DNA from: Candidatus Sericytochromatia bacterium
GTDB taxonomy: Bacteria > Cyanobacteriota > Sericytochromatia > UBA7694
NCBI GenBank assembly: GCA_018780035.1
Contig: JADMKE010000004.1
Location: 1 to 64,000 of the forward strand
Reading direction: 5' to 3'
DNA length: 64,000 nt
Position numbers and translations under genes: made by a program. Shown here in pieces: positions 33,988 through 42,930 of the stretch. The notes under the pieces are model-generated. The model made no database searches. It was not told the DNA's origin and was given only the letters and a program-made list of their open reading frames with translations. Positions within the stretch are counted from its first letter, which is position 1, and each line of letters begins with the position of its first letter.

Positions 33988-34635
33988 TTAAAAACTTCCC
34001 AGCAAAACCTCAAAATGCCAATGGCTTTCTTGGCCTTTGACAGGGGTTTGCACCAGTTTGGGTTGCCATTGGGCCCAGTTTTCTTCTAAGGCTTTTTCGA
34101 AGGCGCTCTGCCAGGCCGCATTTTTTTCGTTTTGCACGCCATAGGCATCAAAAATATTCCAAATATACATGCTGATCGTCGCCAGGGTCGCAGCCACGAT
34201 AAAAAAGGGCACAGCCTGTTGCAATTCGGCCCCGCTCCAGCCCGGCACTTTGCCAATTTCGAGCAGGGCCATGGTCAGGGTTGAGAGCGCCCAAGGGGCA
34301 ATCAGGGTGCCGGCCATAAAGCCCCAGCCGCGCAGGGATTCGCCCAAAAAGAGTTGGCCGCTGCCCGGCAGAAAAAACGAGGCGCTCCAACAGGCCTCTC
34401 CACAGAAGGGGCGTGGGGGCGGGGGCACGGGATCGGGGGGCAGGACGGCGTAGGTCTCCACAGTCAGGGGGGCGGCGTTCGGCGATGGGGAAGCGGGTGT
34501 GGTATTTGTGGCTGGGCTCTTGCCTGCTGTTGAAACGGTTTCGAGCGCCGCCAGGGCGGGGCTCAGATTGGCTTGCAGGCTCAAGAGGAGTGTGAGCAGG
34601 AGGCAGAGGAGGGGGTGCAAGAGTGGGCGGCGCAT
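33988..34635 (-). CDS. Exported/membrane protein with DUF5683-like core
   Basis: 215 residues. A signal peptide (about 1-30) and a Pro-rich stretch (about 35-75) are followed by SASFFLPGSGQLFLGESLRGWGFMAG and two membrane helices (about 105-130, 145-165). WNIFDAYGVQNEKN comes next. The PGxGQ...G..W...D pattern is like DUF5683/TM2-style membrane proteins. Its start codon ATG shares one base with the cyclase stop (TGATG), so it is translationally coupled to that gene. Confidence 0.6.
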   Translation of the reverse strand: MRRPLLHPLLCLLLTLLLSLQANLSPALAALETVSTAGKSPATNTTPASPSPNAAPLTVETYAVLPPDPVPPPPRPFCGEACWSASFFLPGSGQLFLGESLRGWGFMAGTLIAPWALSTLTMALLEIGKVPGWSGAELQQAVPFFIVAATLATISMYIWNIFDAYGVQNEKNAAWQSAFEKALEENWAQWQPKLVQTPVKGQESHWHFEVLLGSF

Positions 34636-35255
34636 CAGTAGATGACCTTAAAGGCTTGGCCTGTGCCAGGGATGGTTTCGTGGATCTGTTCAAAGTGCAG
34701 GCCTTCGAGGGGCGCGGCCTGTTTCACTGTGCCCGTCACCAAAATTTCACCGGCTTTGGCGGTGTCTTCGCCCAATTTTGAGGCCGCGTTGACCTCGGCC
34801 CCAAAGACGTCGGCATCGCCAATTTTGAGGACTTCGCCATAACCCAGCCCAATACAGAGCAAAACCTGCTCGGCTTCGGGTCTGTCAGCATTGTAGGGAA
34901 TCAACGACTTTTGCATCGCCAGGGCACATTCCAGGGCCTTTTGGGGGCGTTTAAAGATCACCAACATGCTGTCACCCTCTTGTTTGAGCAAAATACCGTC
35001 GTAGGCATCGATGCAGGGAATGAGCAGGCGCTGAGATTCAAAAATGGTCTGTAAAAAGTGGATAATGCCAAATTCATCCACCCGCCGTGAAAACCCTGCC
35101 AAGTCGGTAAACATAATCGCCCAGGTTTCACCAAAGAGATCCCAGATGCGCTTGTCCAGGGCCTGTTTGTCGGTTTCGGGCAGCATGCGGGCGGCAATCA
35201 GCTGTTCCAGGCGATCTTGTGAAGCCTGGGACTGAATGCGCAGGGTATAAGGCAT
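34635..35255 (-). CDS. Class III adenylate/guanylate cyclase-type protein
   Basis: 206 residues from ATG 35255, which has GGAGG about 7 bp upstream; the frame continues 54 bp further 5' without an SD. Class III catalytic-domain motifs: FTDLAGFSRRVDEFG (metal-binding Asp), EGDSMLVIF (second Asp), FGAEVNAASKLGEDTAKAGEILVT. It is a single soluble domain with a 40-residue N-terminal helical extension. It would form a homodimer making cAMP or cGMP. It is first gene of a two-gene unit with a membrane protein. Confidence 0.85.
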   Translation of the reverse strand: MPYTLRIQSQASQDRLEQLIAARMLPETDKQALDKRIWDLFGETWAIMFTDLAGFSRRVDEFGIIHFLQTIFESQRLLIPCIDAYDGILLKQEGDSMLVIFKRPQKALECALAMQKSLIPYNADRPEAEQVLLCIGLGYGEVLKIGDADVFGAEVNAASKLGEDTAKAGEILVTGTVKQAAPLEGLHFEQIHETIPGTGQAFKVIY

Positions 35256-35285
35256 GGGGTTCCTCCAGCGGGCGATTGGCACGAA

Positions 35286-35314
35286 TTCAAAGATGGTGGA
35301 TTGTAACATAAAAT
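35286..35314 (+). promoter_or_regulatory. Candidate promoter of wecB
   Basis: TTCAAA (35286-35291), 17 bp, TAAAAT (35309-35314), about 100 bp upstream of the wecB start. Confidence 0.35.
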
Positions 35315-35417
35315 ATGCTAAAATACCAGCAAATTCAAGCCCTTCAGGCCGCTCTGTAGGTGACTCTATAGGTTATTGTACAGACCAAAAGGCGGGGGCT
35401 GTTGCTCAGGAAAAAAG

Positions 35418-36566
35418 ATGAAAAAAATCCTTGTGGTCTTTGGCACCCGTCCCGAAATTATCAAGATGTTCCCGGTCATCGAAGAACTCAAAGGCAGTGA
35501 ATTCGACTGCTTGGTCTTAACCACGGCCCAGCACCGCGAAATGACAGATATGTTCTTGCAGACCTTTGGCATCGCTCCGGATATCGACCTCGATCTGATG
35601 CAAGCACGCCAGACCCTGCCCGATCTCACCGCTCGGCTCATGAGCACGATTTCGCCGGTTTTGGCTGAACACAAGCCAGATATGGTGCTGGTGCAGGGCG
35701 ACACCACCACGGTCATGGTCACGGCTTTGGCTGCGGCTTATCAGCAGATTCCGGTTGGACATGTCGAAGCGGGCCTGCGTACTGAGCAGCTCTTTAACCC
35801 CTTTCCCGAAGAGATCAACCGCCGTTTGTGTGGTCAGCTCACGCGCCTGCATTTTGCCCCCACCCAGATTGCCGAACAGGCTTTGCTGGCCGAAAATATC
35901 CCCGCTGAGTGGATCTACCGCACCGGCAATACTGTGATTGACGCCATTCTGCGCATGCACGACCGCAATCCAGATTTTAATTACCCGGCTTCGATTGGCC
36001 TGGATTTGAGCCAAGGCCAGCGTTTGGTCTTGGTGACGGCCCACCGCCGTGAAAACTGGGGGGCCCCCATGGAGCAGATCTGCCAGGCCCTCTTGGCGCT
36101 CTGTGAGCGCTATGCTGATTTGCGCTTGGTTTTCCCCGTTCACCGCAACCCGATTGTGCGTGAGACGGTCTTTCCCCTGCTCGAAAACCACCCCCAAATT
36201 CAGCTGGTTGAGCCCCTGGACTATATCCCGCTGATGGATTTAATTCGCCGTTCGAGCTTGGTCTTAACCGACTCGGGGGGAATCCAAGAAGAGGCGCCAT
36301 CGCTGGGCAAACCCGTCTTGGTGATGCGCGAAACCACCGAACGCCCCGAAGGGGTGGCTATGGGTACGGCCAAATTGGTGGGCACCGATCCCGAAAAAAT
36401 TCTGGCAGAAGCTTCTCGCCTTTTGGATGACCCTGTGGCTTACCAGGCCATGAGCCAGGCGATCAATCCCTATGGCGATGGCCGTGCCGCTGAGCGAATA
36501 GTGCAGGCCCTGCGGCATTATTTTGGCACAGGCCAGCGCCCGGCGGCCTTTGATGCAATTGGCTGA
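35418..36566 (+). CDS. wecB: UDP-N-acetylglucosamine 2-epimerase
   Basis: 382 residues from ATG 35418 (MKKILVVFGTRPEIIKMFPV), preceded by CAGGAAAAAAG; the frame upstream is not conserved. Family motifs: LVQGDTTTVMVTALAA, GHVEAGLRTEQLFNPFPEEINR, VTAHRRENWG, FPVHRNPIVRETVFPLL and DSGGIQEEAPSLGKPVLVMR. It interconverts UDP-GlcNAc and UDP-ManNAc for surface polysaccharide synthesis. It is cytosolic. It overlaps prmC by 14 bp, an unusual pairing with no obvious pathway link. Confidence 0.95.
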   Translation: MKKILVVFGTRPEIIKMFPVIEELKGSEFDCLVLTTAQHREMTDMFLQTFGIAPDIDLDLMQARQTLPDLTARLMSTISPVLAEHKPDMVLVQGDTTTVMVTALAAAYQQIPVGHVEAGLRTEQLFNPFPEEINRRLCGQLTRLHFAPTQIAEQALLAENIPAEWIYRTGNTVIDAILRMHDRNPDFNYPASIGLDLSQGQRLVLVTAHRRENWGAPMEQICQALLALCERYADLRLVFPVHRNPIVRETVFPLLENHPQIQLVEPLDYIPLMDLIRRSSLVLTDSGGIQEEAPSLGKPVLVMRETTERPEGVAMGTAKLVGTDPEKILAEASRLLDDPVAYQAMSQAINPYGDGRAAERIVQALRHYFGTGQRPAAFDAIG

Positions 36567-37422
36567 AGCCCAACAGAAGATTGAGCGGGCCCTGCTCAGT
36601 TTTGGCCTTGAAGCCAGCGAAGCCGAGGCCGAAACCCGTTGGATTTTAGACCACCTGGGTTTTTCGACCTTGACCCAGCGTGTGTCGCCCGGCCAATTGC
36701 TGGCGCCTTTGCAATGGGAGCAGGCCCAGGCCCTTTTGGCCCGCCGTCAGGTCCACGAACCTCTGCAGTATATTTTGGGCAACCAGCCTTTTTGTGGTTT
36801 GCTGCTCAAGGTGACCCCTGCGGTTTTGATTCCACGGCCCGAAACCGAAGAATTGGTGCATTTGGCTTTAAATACCCTGCCAGTCATTGCTGAGGCGCTG
36901 CGGATCGCCGATTTTGGCACAGGCAGCGGAGCCATTGCCCTGGCCCTGGCCCAGGAATTGCAAAAGCGCAGGCAGGCAAGCCAGATCTGGGCCTCGGATC
37001 TCTCTGCAGCCGCCCTGGCTCTGGCGGCTGAAAATGCCCATTTGAATCATCTCAATGAAGCGGTGATTTTTTTAGAAGGCGATGGTCTGGCCCCGTTTTT
37101 GGCCTTGGACCTGGAATTGGATTTGCTGATTTCCAACCCGCCGTATGTCCCACTGGCGCAATGGCAAACCCTGGCACCCGAGGTGCAGCTCTATGAGCCA
37201 CAAATGGCCCTTACGCCTGGCGAAGACCCGCTGCGCTTTTACCGGCTTTTGGCTGAGCAGGGGCCGCACTTGCTGCGCTCTGGGGGGCAGCTCTGGCTGG
37301 AGTTGGAAGCCTCGCTGGCAAGCGAAACCCAGTCTCTGTTTCTCAACGAAGACTGGGTTCAGGTCAGGCTCCTGCCTGACTTTGCCGGACAAACGCGCTT
37401 TTTAAACGCGCTGCGGGTTTAA
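36553..37422 (+). CDS. prmC: Peptide chain release factor N5-glutamine methyltransferase PrmC (HemK)
   Basis: 289 residues from ATG 36553 (MQLAEAQQ), inside the wecB end; other starts are further upstream. Methyltransferase motifs: FGTGSGAIALALAQEL for the SAM-binding Gly loop and SNPPYVP with the Gln-methylating NPPY motif. The helical N-terminal domain (about 1-80) ends near PLQYILGNQPFCGL. It methylates the GGQ Gln of RF1 and RF2. It is convergent with a LolA-like lipoprotein gene, overlapping by 4 bp. Confidence 0.93.
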   Translation: MQLAEAQQKIERALLSFGLEASEAEAETRWILDHLGFSTLTQRVSPGQLLAPLQWEQAQALLARRQVHEPLQYILGNQPFCGLLLKVTPAVLIPRPETEELVHLALNTLPVIAEALRIADFGTGSGAIALALAQELQKRRQASQIWASDLSAAALALAAENAHLNHLNEAVIFLEGDGLAPFLALDLELDLLISNPPYVPLAQWQTLAPEVQLYEPQMALTPGEDPLRFYRLLAEQGPHLLRSGGQLWLELEASLASETQSLFLNEDWVQVRLLPDFAGQTRFLNALRV

Positions 37423-38510
37423 ATGTCAAAGACGTTGCTGGCCAGGGTGGGATTGACTTCCATCTGTTCCAGTTTGGCGGCGTAGACCAATTCAGTGCCC
37501 ACATACATTTCGTGTAAGCGGGGCAGCCAGGTTTTGGCGTCCAGACCGAGGTGTTCTTTGGTGATGCGATTGTCAAAATGGTTTTGGGTTTTGATTTCCA
37601 ACACGATTACTTCGGCGCCATTCTGGGTGGTTTTGCCCAACACCTTGGTGGTTGCACTGGGCTGGGTCAAGCGGGTGACCGTTGAGGTCAGGTCGATTTG
37701 GCCAATTAAATAGCCCCGGCCAGATTTAACCTTGGAATCGCTCATTGAAAGGGTGACAGGCACCAGGCTCAAGAGGCCTGTGGCACGGGCGCGCACCTGA
37801 TCTCCATTGGTTTGATAGCTCAGTTTGATGCCTTTGCGGCTGGGATCCGAACTCTGTAAAACATCAATTTTGACCTGGCCCGGTTTGCGGTAATAATACT
37901 GAATTTTGCCTTGACCCGGTTGGGTGCCTTTTTCAAAATTGGCAATCGTGGCAGACAGGCTCTGCAGTTTGTCCATGGCCTGACGGGCATTGCTCAAAAA
38001 TTGGGCGACCTGAGTGGTTGCCGTGGTTTTGGCGGGCGTGGTGGTTTTGGGCGCGGTGGTGGTTTTTGCAGGAGCGGTGGTTTTGGGGGCCGTGGTGGTT
38101 TTGGCGGGGGCAGCGGTTGATGGCGCGCTGGCATAACCTGTTTGGTCTGTGGGCTGATTGGTATAACCTGTCTGGGCACCGGGCTGGGTGGCATAGCCCT
38201 GTTGGGGGGCGCCATAGCCATTGATTGCTGGGTTCATTTGTTGGTTGGGATCGGTATAACCGGTCGTCATGCCCGTTTGGCCGGTCATGCCCGTTTGGCC
38301 ATAAACCGAAGAAGCATAACCGGGCTGATAGGCGCTTTGGCCTGTGGGGGTTTGGCCATAAGCCGCCTGGCCATAAGCCGCTTGACCGTATCCGGCCTGT
38401 TGACCATATCCGGCCTGTCCATAGGGGTTATAAGCACCTGTCATGGCATTGTTGCCACAAGCAGTCAGTAACAGGGAGCTGAGTAACAGGGACAGGCTGC
38501 GGTGCTTCAT
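37419..38510 (-). CDS. LolA-like domain lipoprotein with repeat linkers
   Basis: 363 residues. Lipobox LLTAC (Cys18). Residues 25-70 hold Gly/Tyr/Gln repeats (GYGQ and AAYGQ units). Residues about 135-165 hold Lys/Thr/Ala/Pro repeats (KTTAPAKTT-like). The globular part (about 170-363) resembles outer-membrane lipoprotein-sorting (LolA-like) proteins: MDKLQSLSATIANFEKGT, KIQYYYRKPGQVKIDVL, IVLEIKTQNHFDN, LGLDAKTWLPRLHEM. LolA is soluble, so a lipidated form is atypical; the role is uncertain. SD GAGG. Confidence 0.7.
   Translation of the reverse strand: MKHRSLSLLLSSLLLTACGNNAMTGAYNPYGQAGYGQQAGYGQAAYGQAAYGQTPTGQSAYQPGYASSVYGQTGMTGQTGMTTGYTDPNQQMNPAINGYGAPQQGYATQPGAQTGYTNQPTDQTGYASAPSTAAPAKTTTAPKTTAPAKTTTAPKTTTPAKTTATTQVAQFLSNARQAMDKLQSLSATIANFEKGTQPGQGKIQYYYRKPGQVKIDVLQSSDPSRKGIKLSYQTNGDQVRARATGLLSLVPVTLSMSDSKVKSGRGYLIGQIDLTSTVTRLTQPSATTKVLGKTTQNGAEVIVLEIKTQNHFDNRITKEHLGLDAKTWLPRLHEMYVGTELVYAAKLEQMEVNPTLASNVFDI
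38013..38424 (-). repeat. Low-complexity codon repeats in the LolA-like lipoprotein
   Basis: Two repeat tracts occur: 38013-38117 encodes Thr/Ala/Pro/Lys units and 38336-38424 encodes GYGQ/AAYGQ units. Both are imperfect and confined to the reading frame, consistent with linker or surface-exposed repeats. Confidence 0.6.
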
Positions 38511-38777
38511 GGATCAAACCTCTTTTAATTTAACGCGGTGATTATTATTTATGCGGTCTTTTTAAGCGCTTCTGACGTGAGAAAAAATAAGGATAGTTTA
38601 AGATAAAATGAAAAATTGGGGTAATTTCAAAAACCTGCGAGAAAAAGCGGATTTGGCAAGGGGATTTGCGTGTTCTGTCTCTGAGGTACTCTGTGATATA
38701 CTGACCCTGTCTGCATTTCACACCATTAAATGAGAAATTATCGAGAGAAATTATCGAGCATGCGGTTGCGCGGTTGA

Positions 38778-40265
38778 ATGATTGAAGTGTCCAGCAAAGA
38801 GGCGCGAGAATTGATCTGCCACACCTGCGGTTTTGCCAATATGATTGGCGAAAAATACTGCAGTGAGTGTGGTGCGCCTTTGGCCCACGATCCCCCGGCC
38901 CCTCCGGTTCGTCTGGTGGAGTTGATCTCCGATGACGATGAAGAGACGGATGCTCTCAACTCAGAAAACGCACCTGAGTCGCCCATCCCACTCACCCCGC
39001 CGCCGGTGCCGGAAACGCCCCCATCCTCTCTTCGACCCGGCTCAGAGACCGGCAATGGGCAGCGGCCAGGTCAACGCCCAAGCAGTTCCCGCAAAGACAA
39101 ACAGGTCTATTGCCGTTATTGTGGCTCCAAAAATATTCTGGGCAATAAATACTGCCATGAATGTGGGGCCCCGCTGGTCTCACATACCCATCCCAATCAA
39201 AGTGTGCAGGCCACCCAATCTGCTGTACGCGCCCGCAAATCTTACAAACCCGAAGACGATGAAGATGCCGGTCCGACCCTTTTGCCCGAAAATGCGGTTT
39301 TGCAGGGGCGCTACCAGATCACCAAATTAATTGGTCAGGGCGGCATGGGCGCGATTTATCTGGCCGACGATCTGCGTTTTTCCCGCCGCGTGGCGGTGAT
39401 CAAAGAAATGCTCGACCATTTTACCGACCCCGATCAGCGGCGCACGGCCACCAGCAATTTTGATCGCGAAGCCGAAATGCTGGCCAATCTCAAACACATG
39501 GGCATTCCCGAGGTCTACGACCGCTTTACCGAAGGCAATCGCCATTATTTGGTGATGGAATATATCGACGGGGCCGATTTAGAGCAGCGCCTGCTGGCCC
39601 AAGACAACGCCCCCTTTGAAGAGCACGAGGTGCTCGACTGGAGCGTGCAGATCTGTGAAATTCTCTCGTATTTACACGAACAGGATCCGGCGATTGTCTA
39701 CCGCGATATGAAACCCGCCAATTTGATCTTGAATAAAAAAGGCAAAATTTATGTCGTGGATTTTGGCATTGCCCGCCACTTTAATCCGACCAAAAAAGGG
39801 ACCATGATTGGCACCCAGGGTTATGCGCCGCCCGAACAATACCGGGGCCAGGTGGAGCCGCGTTCAGATATTTATGCTTTGGCAGCGACGGTGCACCATT
39901 TGCTCACCGGGCGCGATCCCCAGGGCGAAGCGCCATTCAGCTTCCCGCCTCTGCGCGAAGAAAATCCCAAAATTTCACCCCCGATGGAAAAATTGGTGGC
40001 CCGCTGTTTGAGCATGGAACCTGAGGCCCGGTTTAAAAATGCCCGTGAAATGATGGAGGCTTTGCAAAAGATCGGCAGTCGGCGATCTTCCCCTCCGCCT
40101 ACAATTCCTGGTACAGTACCGATCCAGTCCCGTGGAATTTCGACCGCTTTGATGAAACTCGGGCTTTCGCACAAGCTCTTTTCGGCAGAGTGGCTTTTGC
40201 GCTTGAATATTGTTCTGCTGAGCATCATTGTGATTTTACTCGTGATGCTCTTGGCAAAAAACTGA
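38778..40265 (+). CDS. Ser/Thr kinase with two N-terminal zinc ribbons and a C-terminal membrane anchor
   Basis: 495 residues. Two zinc ribbons: Cys14/17/28/31 and Cys112/115/126/129, each ending CGAPL. Kinase domain about 178-440: GQGGMGAIY loop, Lys209 in VIKE, YRDMKPAN (Asp310), DFG (328-330), GTQGYAPPEQYRGQVEPRSD. HRD is YRD, still with catalytic Asp and Lys, so it is likely active. A helix at about 472-493 (NIVLLSIIVILLVMLLA) anchors the C-terminus. Duplicated zinc ribbons may sense metal or bind a partner. Just upstream of the pseudokinase-PP2C gene. Confidence 0.9.
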   Translation: MIEVSSKEARELICHTCGFANMIGEKYCSECGAPLAHDPPAPPVRLVELISDDDEETDALNSENAPESPIPLTPPPVPETPPSSLRPGSETGNGQRPGQRPSSSRKDKQVYCRYCGSKNILGNKYCHECGAPLVSHTHPNQSVQATQSAVRARKSYKPEDDEDAGPTLLPENAVLQGRYQITKLIGQGGMGAIYLADDLRFSRRVAVIKEMLDHFTDPDQRRTATSNFDREAEMLANLKHMGIPEVYDRFTEGNRHYLVMEYIDGADLEQRLLAQDNAPFEEHEVLDWSVQICEILSYLHEQDPAIVYRDMKPANLILNKKGKIYVVDFGIARHFNPTKKGTMIGTQGYAPPEQYRGQVEPRSDIYALAATVHHLLTGRDPQGEAPFSFPPLREENPKISPPMEKLVARCLSMEPEARFKNAREMMEALQKIGSRRSSPPPTIPGTVPIQSRGISTALMKLGLSHKLFSAEWLLRLNIVLLSIIVILLVMLLAKN

Positions 40266-40287
40266 ACCGGAAAGGGAATCGCAGCAC

Positions 40288-41937
40288 GTGTCCGCACCAG
40301 ATAAATCCGATCTTCAAAGATCTTCGTCCAGTGCTTCGGAACCCAATCTGGAGCCGGGCTCAAAACTGCGCAACCGCTACCGGATTGATGCCTTTTTAGA
40401 GGTGCGCAGCGGGGCCAGTTTGTACCGTGCCACCGATGAAGTCACCAATTTGACGGTGATTGTCAAAGAGCAGGGCCGCAGTGGCAAAAGCCGCATCTCT
40501 CAAGGCTTGCTCAAAAACCCCTGGTATGACGAATTTACGATTCTGCGCTCGATCAGCTATCCGACCGTGGTCAAAGCGGTGGATATGTTCGAAGAGAACC
40601 AGCGCTATTATTTGATTATCGAGCAGCTCGAAGGCCGCGACTTGGGCTTTTTCCTGACCAAAGAAAAGGTCACCGTGCACCAGTCCTGCGACTGGATGAT
40701 CCAGCTCTGCCAGTCTTTGAGCCAATTGCACCGCCGCAAAATTGTCCATCTCGACCTCAACCCGCGCTGCATTGTGGTCACCCACGACTTCCAGCGTGTG
40801 CGCCTGACAGGCTTCAGCCGCGCCCTGCAATTGCCGATTATGTTCCCCCTGCAGAGCAATACCCCCGGCTATTCTGCGCCAGAGTTGGAGCAGCAGGGCA
40901 AACACACGATTGACGAGCGGGCAGATATCTATTCCCTGGGTGTGATCTGGCACGAACTCGTAACCGGCTGCAGCCCCCTGCGCCACCGCCGTGACGAAGA
41001 CGGACTGGTGATCTTCCCTGAGGTCACGTATTATGTGCCGGATATCAACCCCCAGATCAACAGCATCATCATGAAGATGATCGATGTGGAGCCCAAATAC
41101 CGCTACCAGAATATCGACGAAGTCAAACGTGCGATTCTGGGGCTTTTCCACAATACCCCTTTTTACGCCAGTTTTATCACCGACGTGGGCATGGTGCGCG
41201 AAGCCAACGAAGACAGCTATTTCGTGCAGGACTGGCACTATGTCAGCCAGACCCAGCGCCAGAGCTATGGCATTTTTATCGTGGCCGATGGCATGGGCGG
41301 GGCCCAGGCCGGAGAATACGCCAGCGCCCTGGCGACCCGCGATGTCTCCCAGGTGATCAATCACCGCTTTGAACAGCTCAAAGACAATCCAGGCCGCGAG
41401 TTAAATATCCCCGAAATTCTCGAAGAGGCGATCAAAAAAGCCAACCGCAGCATTTACGATGCGGCCAAACGCAACCCCCAATACCAGGGCATGGGCACGA
41501 CGGTGACTGCTGCTGTGGTCTATCAGGGCATGATGTATATGGGCCATGTCGGCGACAGCCGGGCCTATTTGATTGCCAAACAAGAGATCGAAAAAGTCAC
41601 CCGCGATCACTCTTTGGTGGGCCGCCTGCTCGAAATTGGCCAGATCACCGAAGAAGAGGCGGCCGTGCATCCCCAGCGCAATTTGATCTACCGCTCTTTG
41701 GGCGCTTATCCCAACGTCGAAGTCGATCTCTACGAACGGCCCTTTGTGCCTGGCAATTGTCTGCTGCTCTGCTCTGATGGTCTGGTGGAACATGTCAAAG
41801 ACCCCGAAATTCACCAAGTGGTCACCCAGGCCAAAGACCAGTGGCGCTCGTGTAATCAACTGGTTAATATGGCCAATATTCGCGGCGGCGACGACAATAC
41901 CACAATCATCATTGTGTATATGGATGATTTGCGCTGA
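40288..41937 (+). CDS. Pseudokinase fused to PP2C-type protein phosphatase
   Basis: 549 residues, GTG start. Residues about 30-285 have a kinase fold with a disrupted active site: glycine loop EVRSGASLYRA, catalytic loop HLDLNPRC (154-161, Lys and Asn replaced) and TGF at the DFG place (174-176). Lys60 and DEF remain. The rest is PP2C: ITDVGMVREANEDS, DGMGGAQAGEYAS, GDSRAYLI, CSDGLVEH, GGDDNTTIIIVYM. The PP2C looks active. The pseudokinase may bind or allosterically control it. It is 22 bp downstream of the kinase, so kinase and phosphatase are probably a pair. Confidence 0.9.
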   Translation: MSAPDKSDLQRSSSSASEPNLEPGSKLRNRYRIDAFLEVRSGASLYRATDEVTNLTVIVKEQGRSGKSRISQGLLKNPWYDEFTILRSISYPTVVKAVDMFEENQRYYLIIEQLEGRDLGFFLTKEKVTVHQSCDWMIQLCQSLSQLHRRKIVHLDLNPRCIVVTHDFQRVRLTGFSRALQLPIMFPLQSNTPGYSAPELEQQGKHTIDERADIYSLGVIWHELVTGCSPLRHRRDEDGLVIFPEVTYYVPDINPQINSIIMKMIDVEPKYRYQNIDEVKRAILGLFHNTPFYASFITDVGMVREANEDSYFVQDWHYVSQTQRQSYGIFIVADGMGGAQAGEYASALATRDVSQVINHRFEQLKDNPGRELNIPEILEEAIKKANRSIYDAAKRNPQYQGMGTTVTAAVVYQGMMYMGHVGDSRAYLIAKQEIEKVTRDHSLVGRLLEIGQITEEEAAVHPQRNLIYRSLGAYPNVEVDLYERPFVPGNCLLLCSDGLVEHVKDPEIHQVVTQAKDQWRSCNQLVNMANIRGGDDNTTIIIVYMDDLR

Positions 41938-42003
41938 GCGCAAGCAGTGGTAAGCTGGGATCACTTTGAATTTCCATCTTCAATTATTTTAGGAGATCCC
42001 CAC

Positions 42004-42516
42004 ATGTACCATGCCTTTTTTCAGAACGCTGCTAAAATGCTGCTCAATATTGGCGCTTGGCTCGACAAAGCCGAGGCCCATGCCGCCGAGCGCAAATGTG
42101 ACCCTGCCAATTTTCTCAATTCGCGTTTGGCTCCCGATCAGTTTCACTTGACCAAACAGATTCAGACGGCCTGTGACAATGCCAAATTGGCCTCTTCGCG
42201 TCTGAGCGGTCGCCAAGCCCCTGTCAACGAAGACAATGAGACCACTGTGGCCGAACTCAAATCCCGCATCAATGCCACTGTCGATTATCTGCGCAGCTTT
42301 CAGGCCGACGATTTTGCCGGGGCGGCAGATCGCCAGATTGTCTTGCCGTTTATGCCCGATCTCTACATGAATGGCGATGAATATTTCCAAGAATTTGTGA
42401 TTCCCAATTTTTATTTCCACCTCAGCATGGCCTACGCCATTTTGCGTGAAAGTGGTGTCAACCTCGGCAAACAGGACTTTATGGGCTCTTTGCCAATGAA
42501 GCCCCTGCAGAAATAG
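42004..42516 (+). CDS. DUF1993 family protein
   Basis: 170 residues from ATG 42004 (MYHAFFQNAAKMLLNIGAWL), with AGGAG 6 bp upstream. The DUF1993 pattern is visible: LAPDQFHLTKQIQTACDNAKLASSRLSG in the middle and YFQEFVIPNFYFHLSMAYAILRESGVNLGKQDFMG at the end. The function is unknown; it looks DinB-like helical. It is 67 bp downstream of the PP2C gene and may be co-transcribed. Confidence 0.8.
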   Translation: MYHAFFQNAAKMLLNIGAWLDKAEAHAAERKCDPANFLNSRLAPDQFHLTKQIQTACDNAKLASSRLSGRQAPVNEDNETTVAELKSRINATVDYLRSFQADDFAGAADRQIVLPFMPDLYMNGDEYFQEFVIPNFYFHLSMAYAILRESGVNLGKQDFMGSLPMKPLQK

Positions 42517-42545
42517 GCAATTGAAAAGGATTCAAGAGGTAAACT

Positions 42546-42917
42546 ATGCGTAAAATGATTCTGCTCGTGAGCTGTGTTTGGCTTGCGGCGTGTAGCCCGG
42601 CAGCCAATCAGGCCGCTCCCAACTTGTCTACCACTGAGATAGATACCGTTTTGGCCAGCAGCAAAAAATCCTGCACGGATGAGTTGACCAAACAGTCAGG
42701 CGCAGAAGCGGCTGAGAAGATCTGCGGCTGTGCTTCGACCAAAGTGGGTGAGGCAATCAAAAAAGATCCTGCGGTTGCGTCTGATGACAAGAAGTTTGGC
42801 GAACTTCTGCCCGGTGTGATCTCTGCCTGTGTGAAAGAACTGGCGGCATCGCCAAGTCCTTCACCAAGTCCTTCACCAAGTCCTTCTCCCAGCCCAAGCG
42901 CGTCTCCAGGCGCTTAA
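42546..42917 (+). CDS. Small lipoprotein with Pro-Ser tail
   Basis: 123 residues. Lipobox LAAC (Cys16). The mature part has Cys in SCTDEL, ICGCAS and SACVKEL, possibly disulfide linked. The C-terminus is a PSPSP repeat of about 20 residues, read from repeated AGTCCTTCACCA-like words (42850-42905). No family recognised. It is 29 bp after the DUF1993 gene on the same strand. Confidence 0.65.
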   Translation: MRKMILLVSCVWLAACSPAANQAAPNLSTTEIDTVLASSKKSCTDELTKQSGAEAAEKICGCASTKVGEAIKKDPAVASDDKKFGELLPGVISACVKELAASPSPSPSPSPSPSPSPSASPGA

Positions 42918-42930
42918 GCTGGGCAAGGGC

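Noticed and set aside
37994..38224. Repeat tract resembling a CRISPR array
   Set aside because: The units are irregular, in frame and code Thr/Lys/Pro/Ala; no constant repeat with unique spacers is present.
40396..41364. 322-codon minus-strand frame
   Set aside because: Shadow of the pseudokinase-PP2C gene; no start context or domain.
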